Under the pieces are notes generated by a model. That model made no database searches and was not told where the DNA came from. It saw only the letters and a list, made by a program, of their open reading frames with translations. A stretch of 64,000 nucleotides of DNA from JACMNW01 sp031406155 (GTDB lineage Bacteria > Pseudomonadota > Alphaproteobacteria > Rhodobacterales > Rhodobacteraceae), in NCBI GenBank assembly GCA_031406155.1, contig JANOGW010000065.1, positions 1 through 64,000 of the forward strand, in the 5' to 3' direction. Below are positions 7,926 to 16,703 of the stretch, piece after piece. Within the stretch, counting starts at the first letter, position 1, and the number at the start of each line of letters is the position of its first letter. Position numbers and translations under genes: made by a program.

Positions 7926-8654
7926 TCAAGCCGATGGGCCGAACCTTGCCGTCAGATCGAACGCATCTCCGCGGAAGACCTGCTTCGCGATCGTAAGCGT
8001 TTCAGCGCCGCGCCACGTCCTTCGCTCGACCAAAAGACAGGGCACGCCAATGCTGACCTCGAGGGTGCGCGCTGTCAGCTGGTCGGCTGCAATGGCTGCG
8101 ATGCGATGCTCCGCTTCGGTCCAGGGGACATGCACCACCAGCCAGGGGCCGGGCGGTTCCGTGCGGAAATCGGCGACTGTGGCCTCCGGGACGGCATCCA
8201 GAAAGATGTGCCGCTCTTCTATCAGGACCGGATTTTCGTCGGCCAGATGCACCGATCTGATGAACCTGCTTTGCCCAAGGTGATGCCCTTCGGCCCCAAG
8301 GTGCACGCAGCAGGGAGGACGCATCTCATCCAGCAGGGGGCGATAGCCGTACCGCGCGCCGCGCGCTTCGATATCGGCCCGGATGTCGGGGATGGTCAGA
8401 ACCGCCGCATGCATCCGGGGCCGGGCGACAACGGTCCCGGCACGACGATTGCGGCTGATCAGACCCGTGGCCGCCAGCGACGCCATGGCCTTGTTCACGG
8501 TCATCCGCGAGCAACTGTAGCGCGCCATCAGTTCTGTCTCGGTCGGCAGCCGATCCCCGGGCTTCCATTCGCCCGATAGAATGCGCGTCTCGACGTCCGC
8601 CCGGATGCGGGCATGCAGGGTCGCGGGACGGGTGTCTGGGGCGTGGTCATGCAT
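7926..8654 (-). CDS. GntR-family regulator with UTRA domain (HutC-like)
   Basis: A 242-residue protein. The N-terminal winged helix contains WKPGDRLPTETELMARYSCS and MTVNKAMASLAATGLISRNR, the wording typical of HutC, the histidine-utilisation repressor. The C-terminal UTRA ligand domain ends in TLTIAKQVFRGDAFDLTARF. HutC proteins bind urocanate, but no hut enzyme gene is in the window; the upstream partners are broken peptide-type ABC ATPases. It may therefore respond to another ligand or be an orphan. It is the last gene of the minus-strand group and converges with the nickel transporter gene, with only 4 bases between their stops. Confidence 0.8.
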   Translation of the reverse strand: MHDHAPDTRPATLHARIRADVETRILSGEWKPGDRLPTETELMARYSCSRMTVNKAMASLAATGLISRNRRAGTVVARPRMHAAVLTIPDIRADIEARGARYGYRPLLDEMRPPCCVHLGAEGHHLGQSRFIRSVHLADENPVLIEERHIFLDAVPEATVADFRTEPPGPWLVVHVPWTEAEHRIAAIAADQLTARTLEVSIGVPCLLVERRTWRGAETLTIAKQVFRGDAFDLTARFGPSA

Positions 8655-8657
8655 GAG

Positions 8658-9645
8658 TCAGATCATGGCATGTGCAGATGCATCCGCAAGGTGACATGCA
8701 GCGGCTCCGCCATGGGCAACGGGGCGCAGGATGGGTTCTGCTTCGCGGCAACGGGGTTCGACCACAGGGCAGCGGGTGGAAAAGCGGCAACCGGGGGGTG
8801 GATTTCTGGGGCTAGGCGGGTCACCCGCCAACAGGATGCGCGGGCGGGTGGCCTCGGTTACCGGGTTTGGCGAGGGCACGGCAGACAGCAGCGCCTGGCT
8901 GTACGGATGGGCGGGATCGGAAAAGACGAGTTTCGCGTCCCCCTCTTCTGCCACCCGGCCCAAGTACATCACGGTGACGGAGGAACAAACCTCGCGCACG
9001 ATGGCAAGGTCATGGGCCACGATGACGATGGTCAGTCCCAGCTGCGCTTGCAGCCGCGCGAACAGGTTGACGATCTGCGCCCGCACCGAGACATCCAGCG
9101 CCGAGAGCGGTTCGTCGCAGATCAGGAGTTGTGGCGAAAGCGCCAGCGCGCGGGCGATTGACACCCGCTGCCGCTGACCTCCCGACAGTGAGCGCGGCAG
9201 GCGGTCGAGCACGGTTTCCGGCAGCGCCACGAGGTCGAGAAGCTCCTGCACCCGGGCACGGCGCGCCTTGCTGTCGCCCAGCGCGTGGATTTGCAAAGGC
9301 TCTTCCAGCGTCTGCCCGACAGTTTGGCGGCGGCTCATGCTGCCCAGAAGGATCCTGAAAGATGAACTGCACGGCACGGGCAAAGCCCTTGCGGTCGGCT
9401 TTTGCCCAGTCGGCGCGGTCGCGGCCAAGGATGGACACATGCCCCTCGGTCGCACTTTGCAACCCGATCAGCGCCCGCGCGAGCGTGGTCTTGCCACAGC
9501 CCGACTCGCCCACGATGCCGTGGAACGCGCCGCGCCGGACGGTCAGGTCCACGCCATCAACCGCCCGCACCAACCCGGCGGCAGTCTGGAAATGGACTTT
9601 CAAGCCCCTTGCGACGATTGCGTTAGTCATCGGGGTGTCAGTCAT
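8658..9645 (-). pseudogene. Oligopeptide/dipeptide ABC ATPase (DppF/OppF-like), frameshifted
   Basis: The N-terminal part (9645 inward) has Walker A GESGCGKTTLARAL and runs to VQFIFQDPSG. Homology then continues in another frame as MSRRQTVGQTL, the signature LSGGQRQRVSIARALA, Walker B LLICDEPLSALDVS, and the oligopeptide-specific tail HPYSQALLSAVPSP and GCRFSTRCP. One extra base at about 9350 (CCTTCTGGGC where CCTTCGGGC would keep frame) separates the halves. Everything else is intact, so this is either a recent frameshift or a sequencing error. It overlaps the preceding ATPase gene by 8 bases and is followed 3 bases later by the HutC-like regulator. Confidence 0.85.
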
Positions 9646-10531
9646 AGGTCACGATTCCCTCAGCAGCAATGACAACGGGGCAGGCCACGTGGTGCGGCAC
9701 GGCCCCGGTGCCCACGGTCTGCAGCCTCGGGCGGCGGGTGCGGCATTGCGGCTGGACGCGGTCGCAGCGGTCGGCAAAGCGGCAACCCGCCTCCAGTTGC
9801 GCCTGATTGGGCGGGATGCCGGGGATTTCCTTGGTGCCCGAGGCGCTGTCGGACCGGAAGTCCGGGACCGACGCCAGAAGGCCGCGTTTGTAGGGATGAA
9901 CCGGGGTGGTCAACACGTCGATGGCGCTGCCTTCTTCCGCCACTTGACCTGCGTAAAGCACCGCCACCCGGTCGGCCAGAACCGACACCGCACCGATGTC
10001 ATGGGTGATCAGGATCACCGCGATCCCGTCTTCCTTCTGGATCTGACGGATCAGCGCAAGGATCTGCGCCTGAACCGTGGCATCAAGCGCGGTGGTCGGC
10101 TCATCCGCGATCAACACGCGCGGGCGCGCGGCCAAAGCAAGCGCGATCATCGCGAGCTGCAACATGCCGCCAGACAATTCATGCGGGTAAAGGGTGTTGG
10201 CCGCAAACCCGGTTGCCAGCCTGATCAGCAGCAGAAAGCCTATCCCGACCGTTGCGCGCAAACCGGCGCCGTCGCGGGTTTGGCCGGCTTGGGCCCGGGC
10301 GGCGTCGGCAGCCTTTTGCAGGTTGTCGGCCAGTTTTGTGGCTGTGGCTGCCGCTTCGGCATTTCCATTGGCCAAAGCCTCGGCCGCCTGACTGCGATTC
10401 GATTCGATTGTCGCCTCCAATTGGATGACGCGGGCAAGGCCGGTCGCGTCGACCTTGCCCCAGATATCCGCGCGACCTGTTGCTCCGTGATCGCAACGCC
10501 AAAGCGCTGCCAAAAGACACCCTGAACCCAC
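9638..10531 (-). pseudogene. DppD-like ABC ATPase missing its N-terminal half, fused to foreign sequence
   Basis: From about 10189 downward the frame encodes the second half of an oligopeptide ABC ATPase: YPHELSGGMLQLAMIALALA (signature), LIADEPTTALDATVQAQILA (Walker B), and the ITHDIGAVSVLADRV switch region. Walker A and everything before the signature are absent. The upstream 114 codons encode an alanine-rich, probably coiled-coil stretch with a possible membrane segment that belongs to no ABC protein. The signature reads GGMLQLAM where GGMRQRVM is usual. It cannot bind ATP on its own. A deletion joined two genes in frame. Confidence 0.75.
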
Positions 10532-10614
10532 CCGGCCGCTGATCGACCCGCGAACGTGCCAGCCACAGGCCCCTCATACCCCGCGATTGAGCGACCGCTC
10601 AAAGGAGACTTGCC

Positions 10615-11650
10615 ATGCCCCATATCCCCCGCAACATCGAAGTCGATGAGATCCGGACCCTTGCCCTGATCGGCATCTGCATCGTTAACATTCCCTTTCT
10701 TGGCCTGACCGTCACCCAGCAACTGGTGCCTCCGACGATCCTTGCCGATCAGGCGGCGGTCTTTGCTGTCGAGGCGCTGTTTCAGGGCAAGTTCTTTCTG
10801 ACTTTTTTTCATTTTCGGCTGGGGCATGCATATCCAGGATCGGGCGGCGACAAGGTCCAACGTCAGCTTTGGCCAGCGATATGCGCGCCGCCTTGCCGGG
10901 CTTGCCTTGCTGGGAGCATTGCATGCGGCGTTGGGGATGTTTGCCGCCAAGATGGTGCCGGTGGCGATTCTTGCGATGGGGGTCATCGCGCCGGCACTGA
11001 CCGCACCCGTGCCGCTCTCCAACGGGCCGGGCCTCGGCGGCAGTTTTGCGCAAGCAACGGCCACCCGCATCATGGACTGGCCGGTGACGTTCTTGTTCGT
11101 CGCCCTGTTCAACGGTCCGCTTGCACTTGGTGCCTTTGCGATGGGGATCGCTGCCGCCAAAGTCGATTTCTTTGCGGTAGGCAATCCGCAGTTTGCCCGC
11201 CTGTCGCGCGCGGTGCCGGTGCTGCTGCTTGTCGGGGTTCCGCTTAACCTGATCTACGCGGCCGCGATGAGTGGGCTTTTGCCTGCCTCCACCGCAGTCG
11301 CGCAAGGCTTGGGAATGATGTCGCTGGCCCTGGGCGCGCCGATGCTGGCAGCGGTCTATCTGACAGGCATCATCCGGTTCGCGCGGCGGGTCGTCCCGGG
11401 CCAGGCCTGGCTTGCGGCAGGCCGCAATTCCCTGTCGGGCTATGTGGTCCAAGGGGTTATCGCGGGAGCGGTGTTTGGCGGCGATGGCCTCGGGCTCTAC
11501 GGCCAGCTTGGGCAGACCAAACTGCTCCTCTTGTCGATCGCTATCGCGGCGGGCGGGATGCTTCTGGCCAATGCCTGGACCCGAGTGTTCCAGCGCGGCC
11601 CGCTGGAGGTGGTGTTGCGGAGGATCACTCATGGCAGGGGCGGCCAGTAG
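10615..11650 (+). pseudogene. DUF418 (YeiB-like) membrane protein, frameshifted in a T run
   Basis: The start has an excellent AAAGGAG site. The first frame reads EVDEIRTLALIGICIVNIPF, as in DUF418 proteins, up to FQGKFFLTFF. After the 7-T run at 10803-10809 homology continues one frame over with FGWGMHIQDRAA, and then the long hydrophobic protein to 11650, ending in the DUF418-type RNSLSGYVVQ and GPLEVVLRR. Removing one T restores a protein of about 345 residues. A homopolymer error, slippage or a true mutation are all possible. Function of DUF418 proteins is not established. Confidence 0.8.
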
Positions 11651-11978
11651 CGAGCAGCGACACGCGGTTCCGACAGGTTTGATGATGGTATGCTGCGATT
11701 TGCATGAACGGCAGGTTCGAAGAAGTTGCAATGCGGCGTGCTGCGGAAGCTGAATGGCAGGAAAGGGCCGAGGCTGCCATCCAATCGCATGTTCTGTAGC
11801 AAGGGGTTTCTTCGTGCTTCGGGGTCTTCTCGCTCCGCCCCCCACGGTAACCACACCGACATGGTGGGTTCGCGAAAGAGTCACAAAAAAGCAGTTTCCG
11901 ATCGGGATTGCCATTAGGTCGCGCGTCTTCGTCTGCGACAACCTCGCGTTCCAGGCCGATCACCTGATCCGGCGGAAG
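11651..11978. other. Gap between DUF418 and the IS element; no gene recognised
   Basis: About 330 bases with overlapping short open frames on both strands, none with a recognisable family or start signal. Likely decayed sequence. Confidence 0.4.
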
Positions 11979-11997
11979 CTGACGTTGCCCCCAATGT

Positions 11998-12729
11998 TTA
12001 TCCAGCGTGAGCGAGACTCCGGGTTTGAGTTTTGCCGTTTTTGGCGGGTTGGGCAACGGGGGCTGGCGCGGCGCTTTGCGGATTGCGCGGCGTCAGGCCC
12101 CGTTGCGGGGCGAAAGTCTGGGCGAACGCCGCGGGCGTCTGCCAGCCGAGGCGGGAATGGGGGCGTTCTTTGTTGTAGTCGGTGCGCCAGGCGGCCAGCG
12201 TGACGCGAGCATGGTGCAAAGACGGGAACAGGGTCTCATTCAAGAGTTCATCGCGCAGGCGTCCGTTGAAGCATTCGATGAAGGCATTCTGTGTCGGCTT
12301 GCCGGGGGCGATGTAGTGCCAGTCAAACGTGCGGTCATCCGTCAGCTGGTCGGACACGAAGTCCAGCGACCAGCGCTGGTTCGGCATCAGCGGCAGCTCC
12401 ATCGGGGCCCGTGTGCCCATGGCCAGCTTTCGCCCACCGCGACGGCGCACATGCAACTGTTCTTCGCGGTAGATGCGGAAAAGGCGCTTGTGGTTTACCT
12501 CATGGCCCTCGCGCCGCAGGAACACATGCAGCCTACGGTAGCCGAACCGGCGTCGAACGTTGGCCAGTTCCTTCAGCCGCTCCCGCAGCACAGGGTCATC
12601 CTGCCGGATCACCTCATTCCGCATGGTCATCCGGCAACAGCCAATCACCCGGCACGCCCGCCGCTCGCTTATCCCATGGCCCTCCACGAGATGCGCGACC
12701 GCTTGCCGCTTCGCGGCGGGGGCTACCAT
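11998..12729 (-). pseudogene. IS3-family transposase OrfB, catalytic core deleted
   Basis: It begins MVAPAAKRQAVAHLVEGHGI and carries RRFGYRRLHVFLRREG and NQRWSLDFVSDQLTD, which includes the first catalytic Asp. It then jumps from DDRTF straight to DWHYIAPGKPTQNAFIECFN. The roughly 70 residues with the second Asp (SDNGTE in relatives) are missing, while the final Glu in FIECFNGRLRDE remains. The DDE triad is therefore incomplete. An AAAAAAA run at the overlap with OrfA (12729-12735 on the plus strand) is the usual site of programmed -1 frameshifting in this family. Confidence 0.85.
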
Positions 12730-12830
12730 TTTTTTCCCAGGAGATCCTTCAGCGCGGCATTGTCGAGCATCGCATCGGCCAGAAGCCGTTTCAAGCGCGC
12801 GTTCTCGTCCTCGAGGCTCTTCAGCCGCGC

Positions 12831-12856
12831 CGCCATTGTCGCTCGGACCAATGGCG
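12831..12856. repeat. 26-bp palindrome, copy A, inside OrfA
   Basis: Arms CGCCATTG and CAATGGCG (8-bp perfect inverted repeat) flank the loop TCGCTCGGAC. It is the core of an insertion that splits GGMDVSE from RLKSLEDEN in the IS3 OrfA. A close relative lies at 12970-12994. Confidence 0.6.
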
Positions 12857-12969
12857 CAACACTGGCGGCCCTCGCTGACGTCCATGCCGCCATACTTGGC
12901 TTTCCACTTGTAAACGGTCGCATCGCTGACGCCGTGCTTGCGGCACAGATCTGCCACAGAAATCCCATT

Positions 12970-12994
12970 CGCCATGGCGCTCGGACCATTGGCG
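12970..12994. repeat. 25-bp palindrome-like repeat, copy B, inside OrfA
   Basis: It reads CGCCATGG-CGCTCGGAC-CATTGGCG. It shares GCTCGGACCA and the CGCCA/TGGCG ends with copy A at 12831-12856 and is the core of a roughly 34-bp insertion between KEHGEA and ISVADLC of OrfA. Two related inserts in one small gene suggest a short mobile palindromic repeat rather than chance. Confidence 0.55.
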
Positions 12995-13327
12995 CTGCCA
13001 TGCCTCACCGTGCTCTTTCAGAATGCCGATAATCTGGTCTTTGGTGAATCTGCTGCGCTTCAACTCTGGTCCTGTCGGTTGGGCCAGAGTCTATCTCAAA
13101 CTGGATTAGGTGGAGGGGGCAACGTCAGTTGTCCTAATGCTTTTGCGTTCCCCCGTCGAAGGTGGATAGTTTGCGAGCGAACGTCTCTGATAGCTTTGGC
13201 ATTTTGTATGCCATTTGTCGGAGACAGCACGATATTCCATGCGATCAAACGATACGTGCTACAATGCATTATTGAACGAAATGAAATAATTAGCAAGCGA
13301 GAGCTATTGCAAGAAACTCATATCTTA

Positions 13328-13367
13328 AGCTTGGAAGGCTAAGGTCTTACCATTACACAACGCTCGC
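13328..13367. other. Partial copy of tRNA-Gly 5' half: right attachment site of the island
   Basis: Bases 13328-13363 match 129-164 exactly (36 bp). After one mismatch (13364 T against 165 C) three more bases match, ending exactly at the tRNA 5' end, 39 of 40 in all. The T-arm and 3' half are absent, and flanks on both sides are unrelated. The single change would put A opposite C in the acceptor stem. This is the expected scar of an element inserted at the tRNA, although most integrases duplicate the 3' half, not the 5' half. Confidence 0.75.
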
Positions 13368-13611
13368 ACTGCGCAGCCAGGTATGCCGGCGCGTTCTGCC
13401 CGTCAAGGAAGTTCCGTAGTGAAAACTCTGGAAATCGGCGACGCTAAGATCATATGACCGTCCACCGCGCCGAATTGCAGTACGAATGCAGGTCTGTGAC
13501 CTCCGGCTTCATTGCTTCGTGACGTTGCAGAAAAAAGTGACGGGGCGGGTCAGGACTGTTGCATCTAGCCACGTACGATTGACCTCTGACGGCAAACGCT
13601 TTAGTTCAATA

Positions 13612-13623
13612 TGGAACGTTCCA
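13612..13623. promoter_or_regulatory. LacI-type operator TGGAACGTTCCA upstream of the flavoprotein gene
   Basis: A perfect 12-bp palindrome, 60 bases before the GTG start at 13684. A TTGACC at 13579-13584 could be the -35 box, though the -10 box is weak. The same 12 bases occur twice upstream of the opposite operon (26060-26071 and 26081-26092). A CG-centred even palindrome is typical of LacI/GalR operators, and a LacI-family gene lies between the sites (16700-17725). Confidence 0.75.
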
Positions 13624-13683
13624 ATTTTATCCGCTGATCGATACCTCGACCCTGTGTACCTGTCACCAAGAAGGAATTCTTCC

Positions 13684-15771
13684 GTGAGCAACGATATGTC
13701 GCAAGTCATTCTTGATGCCTTGACCGATGTCGAGATGCCGAAGCTGAAGCCTGAAGAACCGGCGCCCGCATGGGCCGATATCTGCGGTTTTACCGTCCCT
13801 GTCTATGTCGCCGGTTGTGTGGTGGTGGGCAGTGGTGCGGCGGGCCTGCGTGCTGCGGTAGAGATGAAGCGCAGGGGCGTCGATGTGACCATCGTCAGCC
13901 AAAGCGCATGGGGCGGCACGTCGGCCTGTTCAGGGTCTGACAAGCAGACGCTGCATACTGCGAACACCGCCGATCAGGGTGACGATTACACCGCGATGGC
14001 CCGCGCAATACGGGCAGGCGGGGCGATGGACGAAGATACGGCCTATATCGAGGCGGTTGGCTCTTCGCGCGCGATGGCATCCTTGCAATTCCTTGGGCTG
14101 CCCTTGCCGCAGGACCCGCTTGGTGGCACGCTGCGCTACAAGACGGATCACGACGAGGTCGGGCGTGCCACCAGTTGCGGACCACGCACATCGCGGTTGA
14201 TGGTCAAGGTGCTGGCGCAAGAGGTGGTGCGCCTTGATATCGCGCTGAATAATCAGACTACGGCGATCAAGATCCTGACGTGCGGGCAGGGCGAAAACCG
14301 TTCGGTGCAGGGAATACTGGCAATCCGCGCCAAAGAGCGGTCGGACAAGAACCCCTACGGGCTGATCATTTTCCACTGCGCCGCCCTTGTTCTGGCGGCT
14401 GGTGGGCCGGGCGAGCTATATCGCGACAGTGTGTATCCCAACGGTTGTTTCGGCTCCCTCGGGTTGGCGTTGGAAGCCGGGATGGATCTTGCGAACCTGA
14501 CCGAAAGCCAGTTCGGGATCGGCACGAGGCGCGAGGGGTTTCCGTGGAATTTGTCAGGCACCTATGTCCAGTCAATTCCCTACATCTATTCGGTCGATGC
14601 CGACGGGAACGAACATAACTTCCTGGTGCAGTACTACCGGACGACGCAGGAATTGGCGTCGAATGTGTTCCGCAAAGGGTATCAGTGGCCGTTTCATGCC
14701 ACCCGCATGCTGGATTTCGGCTCCAGCCTTGTTGACCTTGCGATCTTTCGCGAAGGGGCGGCGAGGCGGCGGGTATTCATGGATTTCAACCGCAATCCTT
14801 TGCCTGTTCCCGGCGACCGGCCCTTCAGTCTGGATCGGCTGGACGATGACGTAGCGACCTATCTGAAAACCGCAGGCGCGGATCAGGGGATGCCGATTGA
14901 CAGGCTGCGCCACATGAACCCCCTCGCGATCGCGCTTTACCGCCGCTACAAGGTGGATATCGCGACAGCACCGCTGGAATTTGCGGTCAATCATCAGCAC
15001 ATGAATGGCGGGATCGCGGTGGATATCTGGGGCCGCAGCACGCTTTCGGGCTGTTATGCGATTGGCGAGGCTGCGGGCACCCACGGTGTGACGCGCCCCG
15101 GCGGTGCGGCGCTGAACGCCGGGCAGGTCTTCGGGACCCGCGTCGCCGAACATATAGCAAGCCTCGGGACGACTTCGGCGCAGACCGGCCTTGCCAGCGC
15201 GGAACAGGCCATCAGCCAGACCGTCGCCCTGCTGAACAACGACAGTCCGCTCACCCCGCAATTGCTGCGCGACGTTGTTCAGGCCCGGATGAGCGATCAC
15301 GCAGGTATCCTTTGTACCCCCGCCATGGTGTCGCAGGCTTTGGTTGCGGCGCAGGCCCTTACCGCTGAAATCCGGGCAAAGGGCATCGCGCCTAACGGCG
15401 CCGCCAACATCGCCCGCGCGGTGCAGCGACATCATATGGCATTGGCATCCGAGGCCGTTCTGACGGCCCTTTGCCACTACATCCTTCAGGGTGGTGGCAG
15501 CCGTGGCGCGCGCGCCATCTGTGATGCGGACGGCGCATCACTGCCGCAAACAGCGCATGGCCCGCTGGAGCAGTACCGCTTTCGCAAGGAGAACCCCGCA
15601 CACAAGGCCGAACAGATCATCGTCCGGATGACACAGGATACGATTAAAACCTCTACCCGCTGCAACCGCCCCTTCGATGCGCCTGCCAAAGCCTTCTTTG
15701 AACGCGACTGGCCGGACTGGCTGACCGGTGCGATCTACCGCACCGGCGCAAAATGGCCCACGGAATGCTGA
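13684..15771 (+). CDS. FAD-dependent flavoprotein of the fumarate reductase/succinate dehydrogenase A superfamily
   Basis: A product of about 695 residues. The FAD-binding CVVVGSGAAGLRAAVEMKRRG is followed by SAWGGTSACSGSDKQ, where SdhA/FrdA relatives contact FAD. The late MNGGIAVD and GCYAIGEAAGTHGVTRPGGA segments are typical FAD-domain ends. The family includes fumarate reductases, aspartate oxidase and ketosteroid dehydrogenases; the substrate here is unknown. There is no signal peptide, so it is cytoplasmic. I start at GTG 13684 (AAGGA about 10 bases upstream) or ATG 13696; the frame is open upstream through the operator, which argues against earlier starts. It overlaps the kinase gene by 7 bases. 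Confidence 0.8.
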   Translation: MSNDMSQVILDALTDVEMPKLKPEEPAPAWADICGFTVPVYVAGCVVVGSGAAGLRAAVEMKRRGVDVTIVSQSAWGGTSACSGSDKQTLHTANTADQGDDYTAMARAIRAGGAMDEDTAYIEAVGSSRAMASLQFLGLPLPQDPLGGTLRYKTDHDEVGRATSCGPRTSRLMVKVLAQEVVRLDIALNNQTTAIKILTCGQGENRSVQGILAIRAKERSDKNPYGLIIFHCAALVLAAGGPGELYRDSVYPNGCFGSLGLALEAGMDLANLTESQFGIGTRREGFPWNLSGTYVQSIPYIYSVDADGNEHNFLVQYYRTTQELASNVFRKGYQWPFHATRMLDFGSSLVDLAIFREGAARRRVFMDFNRNPLPVPGDRPFSLDRLDDDVATYLKTAGADQGMPIDRLRHMNPLAIALYRRYKVDIATAPLEFAVNHQHMNGGIAVDIWGRSTLSGCYAIGEAAGTHGVTRPGGAALNAGQVFGTRVAEHIASLGTTSAQTGLASAEQAISQTVALLNNDSPLTPQLLRDVVQARMSDHAGILCTPAMVSQALVAAQALTAEIRAKGIAPNGAANIARAVQRHHMALASEAVLTALCHYILQGGGSRGARAICDADGASLPQTAHGPLEQYRFRKENPAHKAEQIIVRMTQDTIKTSTRCNRPFDAPAKAFFERDWPDWLTGAIYRTGAKWPTEC

Positions 15772-16703
15772 AGATGCGGCACCAAAGCGTTGTCGCCATT
15801 GGCGAGGCCATGCTGGAAATCGCCCCGGTCGGAGGGGGACTTTACGCACGCGCGTTTGCCGGAGATACGTTCAACACAGCCTGGCATATGGCACAGGTGC
15901 TTGGATCGCGGGCGTCGGTCAGCTATGTTACCCGCGTCGGGCAAGACAAACTCTCGGACGCCTTTGTGCAAGAGCTTGCTGCCGACGGGATCGACATCGC
16001 AGGCGTTTCGCGCGACCCGGACCGGACGATGGGGCTTTATCTGATCGAGCTGGACGGTGTTGAACGCAGCTTTCATTACTGGCGCAGTGCTTCGGCCGCG
16101 AAGGGCTTGGCAGATGACAGCGCAGTGCTGGAAAAAGCCGTGGGTCAGGCGGGGCTGATCCATCTGTCGGGGATCACCCTCGCGATCCTGTCGCCGCCCG
16201 CCCGCAGGGTCCTGTTCGACGTCTTGGCCCGCGCGCGCACTGCCGGGGCTGTCATTGCGTTCGATCCAAACATCCGGCCCCGGCTTTGGTCCTCGACCGC
16301 CGAAATACGCCAGACGGTTTCGGCGATGATGGCGGTCACCGATATCGCATTGCCCAGTTTTGACGATGAAGCGACCCAATGGGGAGATGCAGCACCCGAC
16401 CGAACCTTGGCGCGCTATGCCGAGGTGGGGGTCGGCGAAGTGGTCGTCAAGGATGGCGTAAGGGTGGTGGTCTTTCGGGCCGATGGACAAAATGGTGCGG
16501 TAGTGCCGCCGCCCGTGGCGCATGTAAAAGACACGACAGGGGCAGGTGATGCCTTTAACGCAGGCTACCTTGCCGCGCGTCTTGCTGGGCACCCGGCGCA
16601 GCAGGCCGTTGTCATGGGTCATAAGATGGCGGCAGTGGTCTTGGGCAGTTTCGGCGCGCGCGCCGACAAGGGGCGTGTCAAAGCCTTGGCACGGCTGCTT
16701 TAG
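15765..16703 (+). CDS. kdgK: PfkB-family sugar kinase, probably 2-dehydro-3-deoxygluconokinase
   Basis: A product of 312 residues. It opens SVVAIGEAMLEIAPVGGGL and GDTFNTAWHMAQVLG, the substrate-binding start of KDG kinases, and has RSASAAKGL in the position of the RxxSAA motif. The C-terminal PfkB signature is DTTGAGDAFNAGYLAARLAG with the catalytic Asp. KDG kinase phosphorylates 2-keto-3-deoxygluconate for entry into the lower Entner-Doudoroff route. The ATG at 15765 overlaps the upstream stop codon, so translation is coupled; ATG 15753 is a less likely alternative. Its end overlaps that of the convergent LacI regulator gene by 4 bases. Exact sugar acid is inferred. Confidence 0.75.
   Translation: MLKMRHQSVVAIGEAMLEIAPVGGGLYARAFAGDTFNTAWHMAQVLGSRASVSYVTRVGQDKLSDAFVQELAADGIDIAGVSRDPDRTMGLYLIELDGVERSFHYWRSASAAKGLADDSAVLEKAVGQAGLIHLSGITLAILSPPARRVLFDVLARARTAGAVIAFDPNIRPRLWSSTAEIRQTVSAMMAVTDIALPSFDDEATQWGDAAPDRTLARYAEVGVGEVVVKDGVRVVVFRADGQNGAVVPPPVAHVKDTTGAGDAFNAGYLAARLAGHPAQQAVVMGHKMAAVVLGSFGARADKGRVKALARLL

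Larger units (their letters stand above)
12723..13063 (-). pseudogene. IS3-family OrfA broken by two short palindromic insertions
   Basis: Three frames must be joined to recover OrfA: MKRSRFTKDQIIGILKEHGEA, then ISVADLCRKHGVSDATVYKW to GGMDVSE, then RLKSLEDENARLKRLLADAM to GKKW. The breaks coincide with extra blocks of about 34 and 37-40 bases that share a core palindrome (see the two repeat entries). Removing both restores one normal OrfA of about 88 residues. Confidence 0.8.
11979..13128 (-). mobile_element. Defective IS3-family (IS407-like) insertion sequence
   Basis: Both ends begin CTGACGTTGCCCCC read inwards, and the similarity of the terminal inverted repeats extends over about 42 bases (TCCAG and AGACTC shared). 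The element is about 1150 bp, short for this group because the transposase gene has an internal deletion. No 3-5 bp target duplication is visible on either flank (GAAG left, TTGT right). It lies near the right end of the tRNA-Gly island. Both transposase genes are broken, so it can move only if helped in trans. Confidence 0.85.

Noticed and set aside
11979..13128. Target-site duplication of the IS element
   Set aside because: Bases flanking the two inverted repeats (GAAG and TTGT) do not match, so none is claimed.
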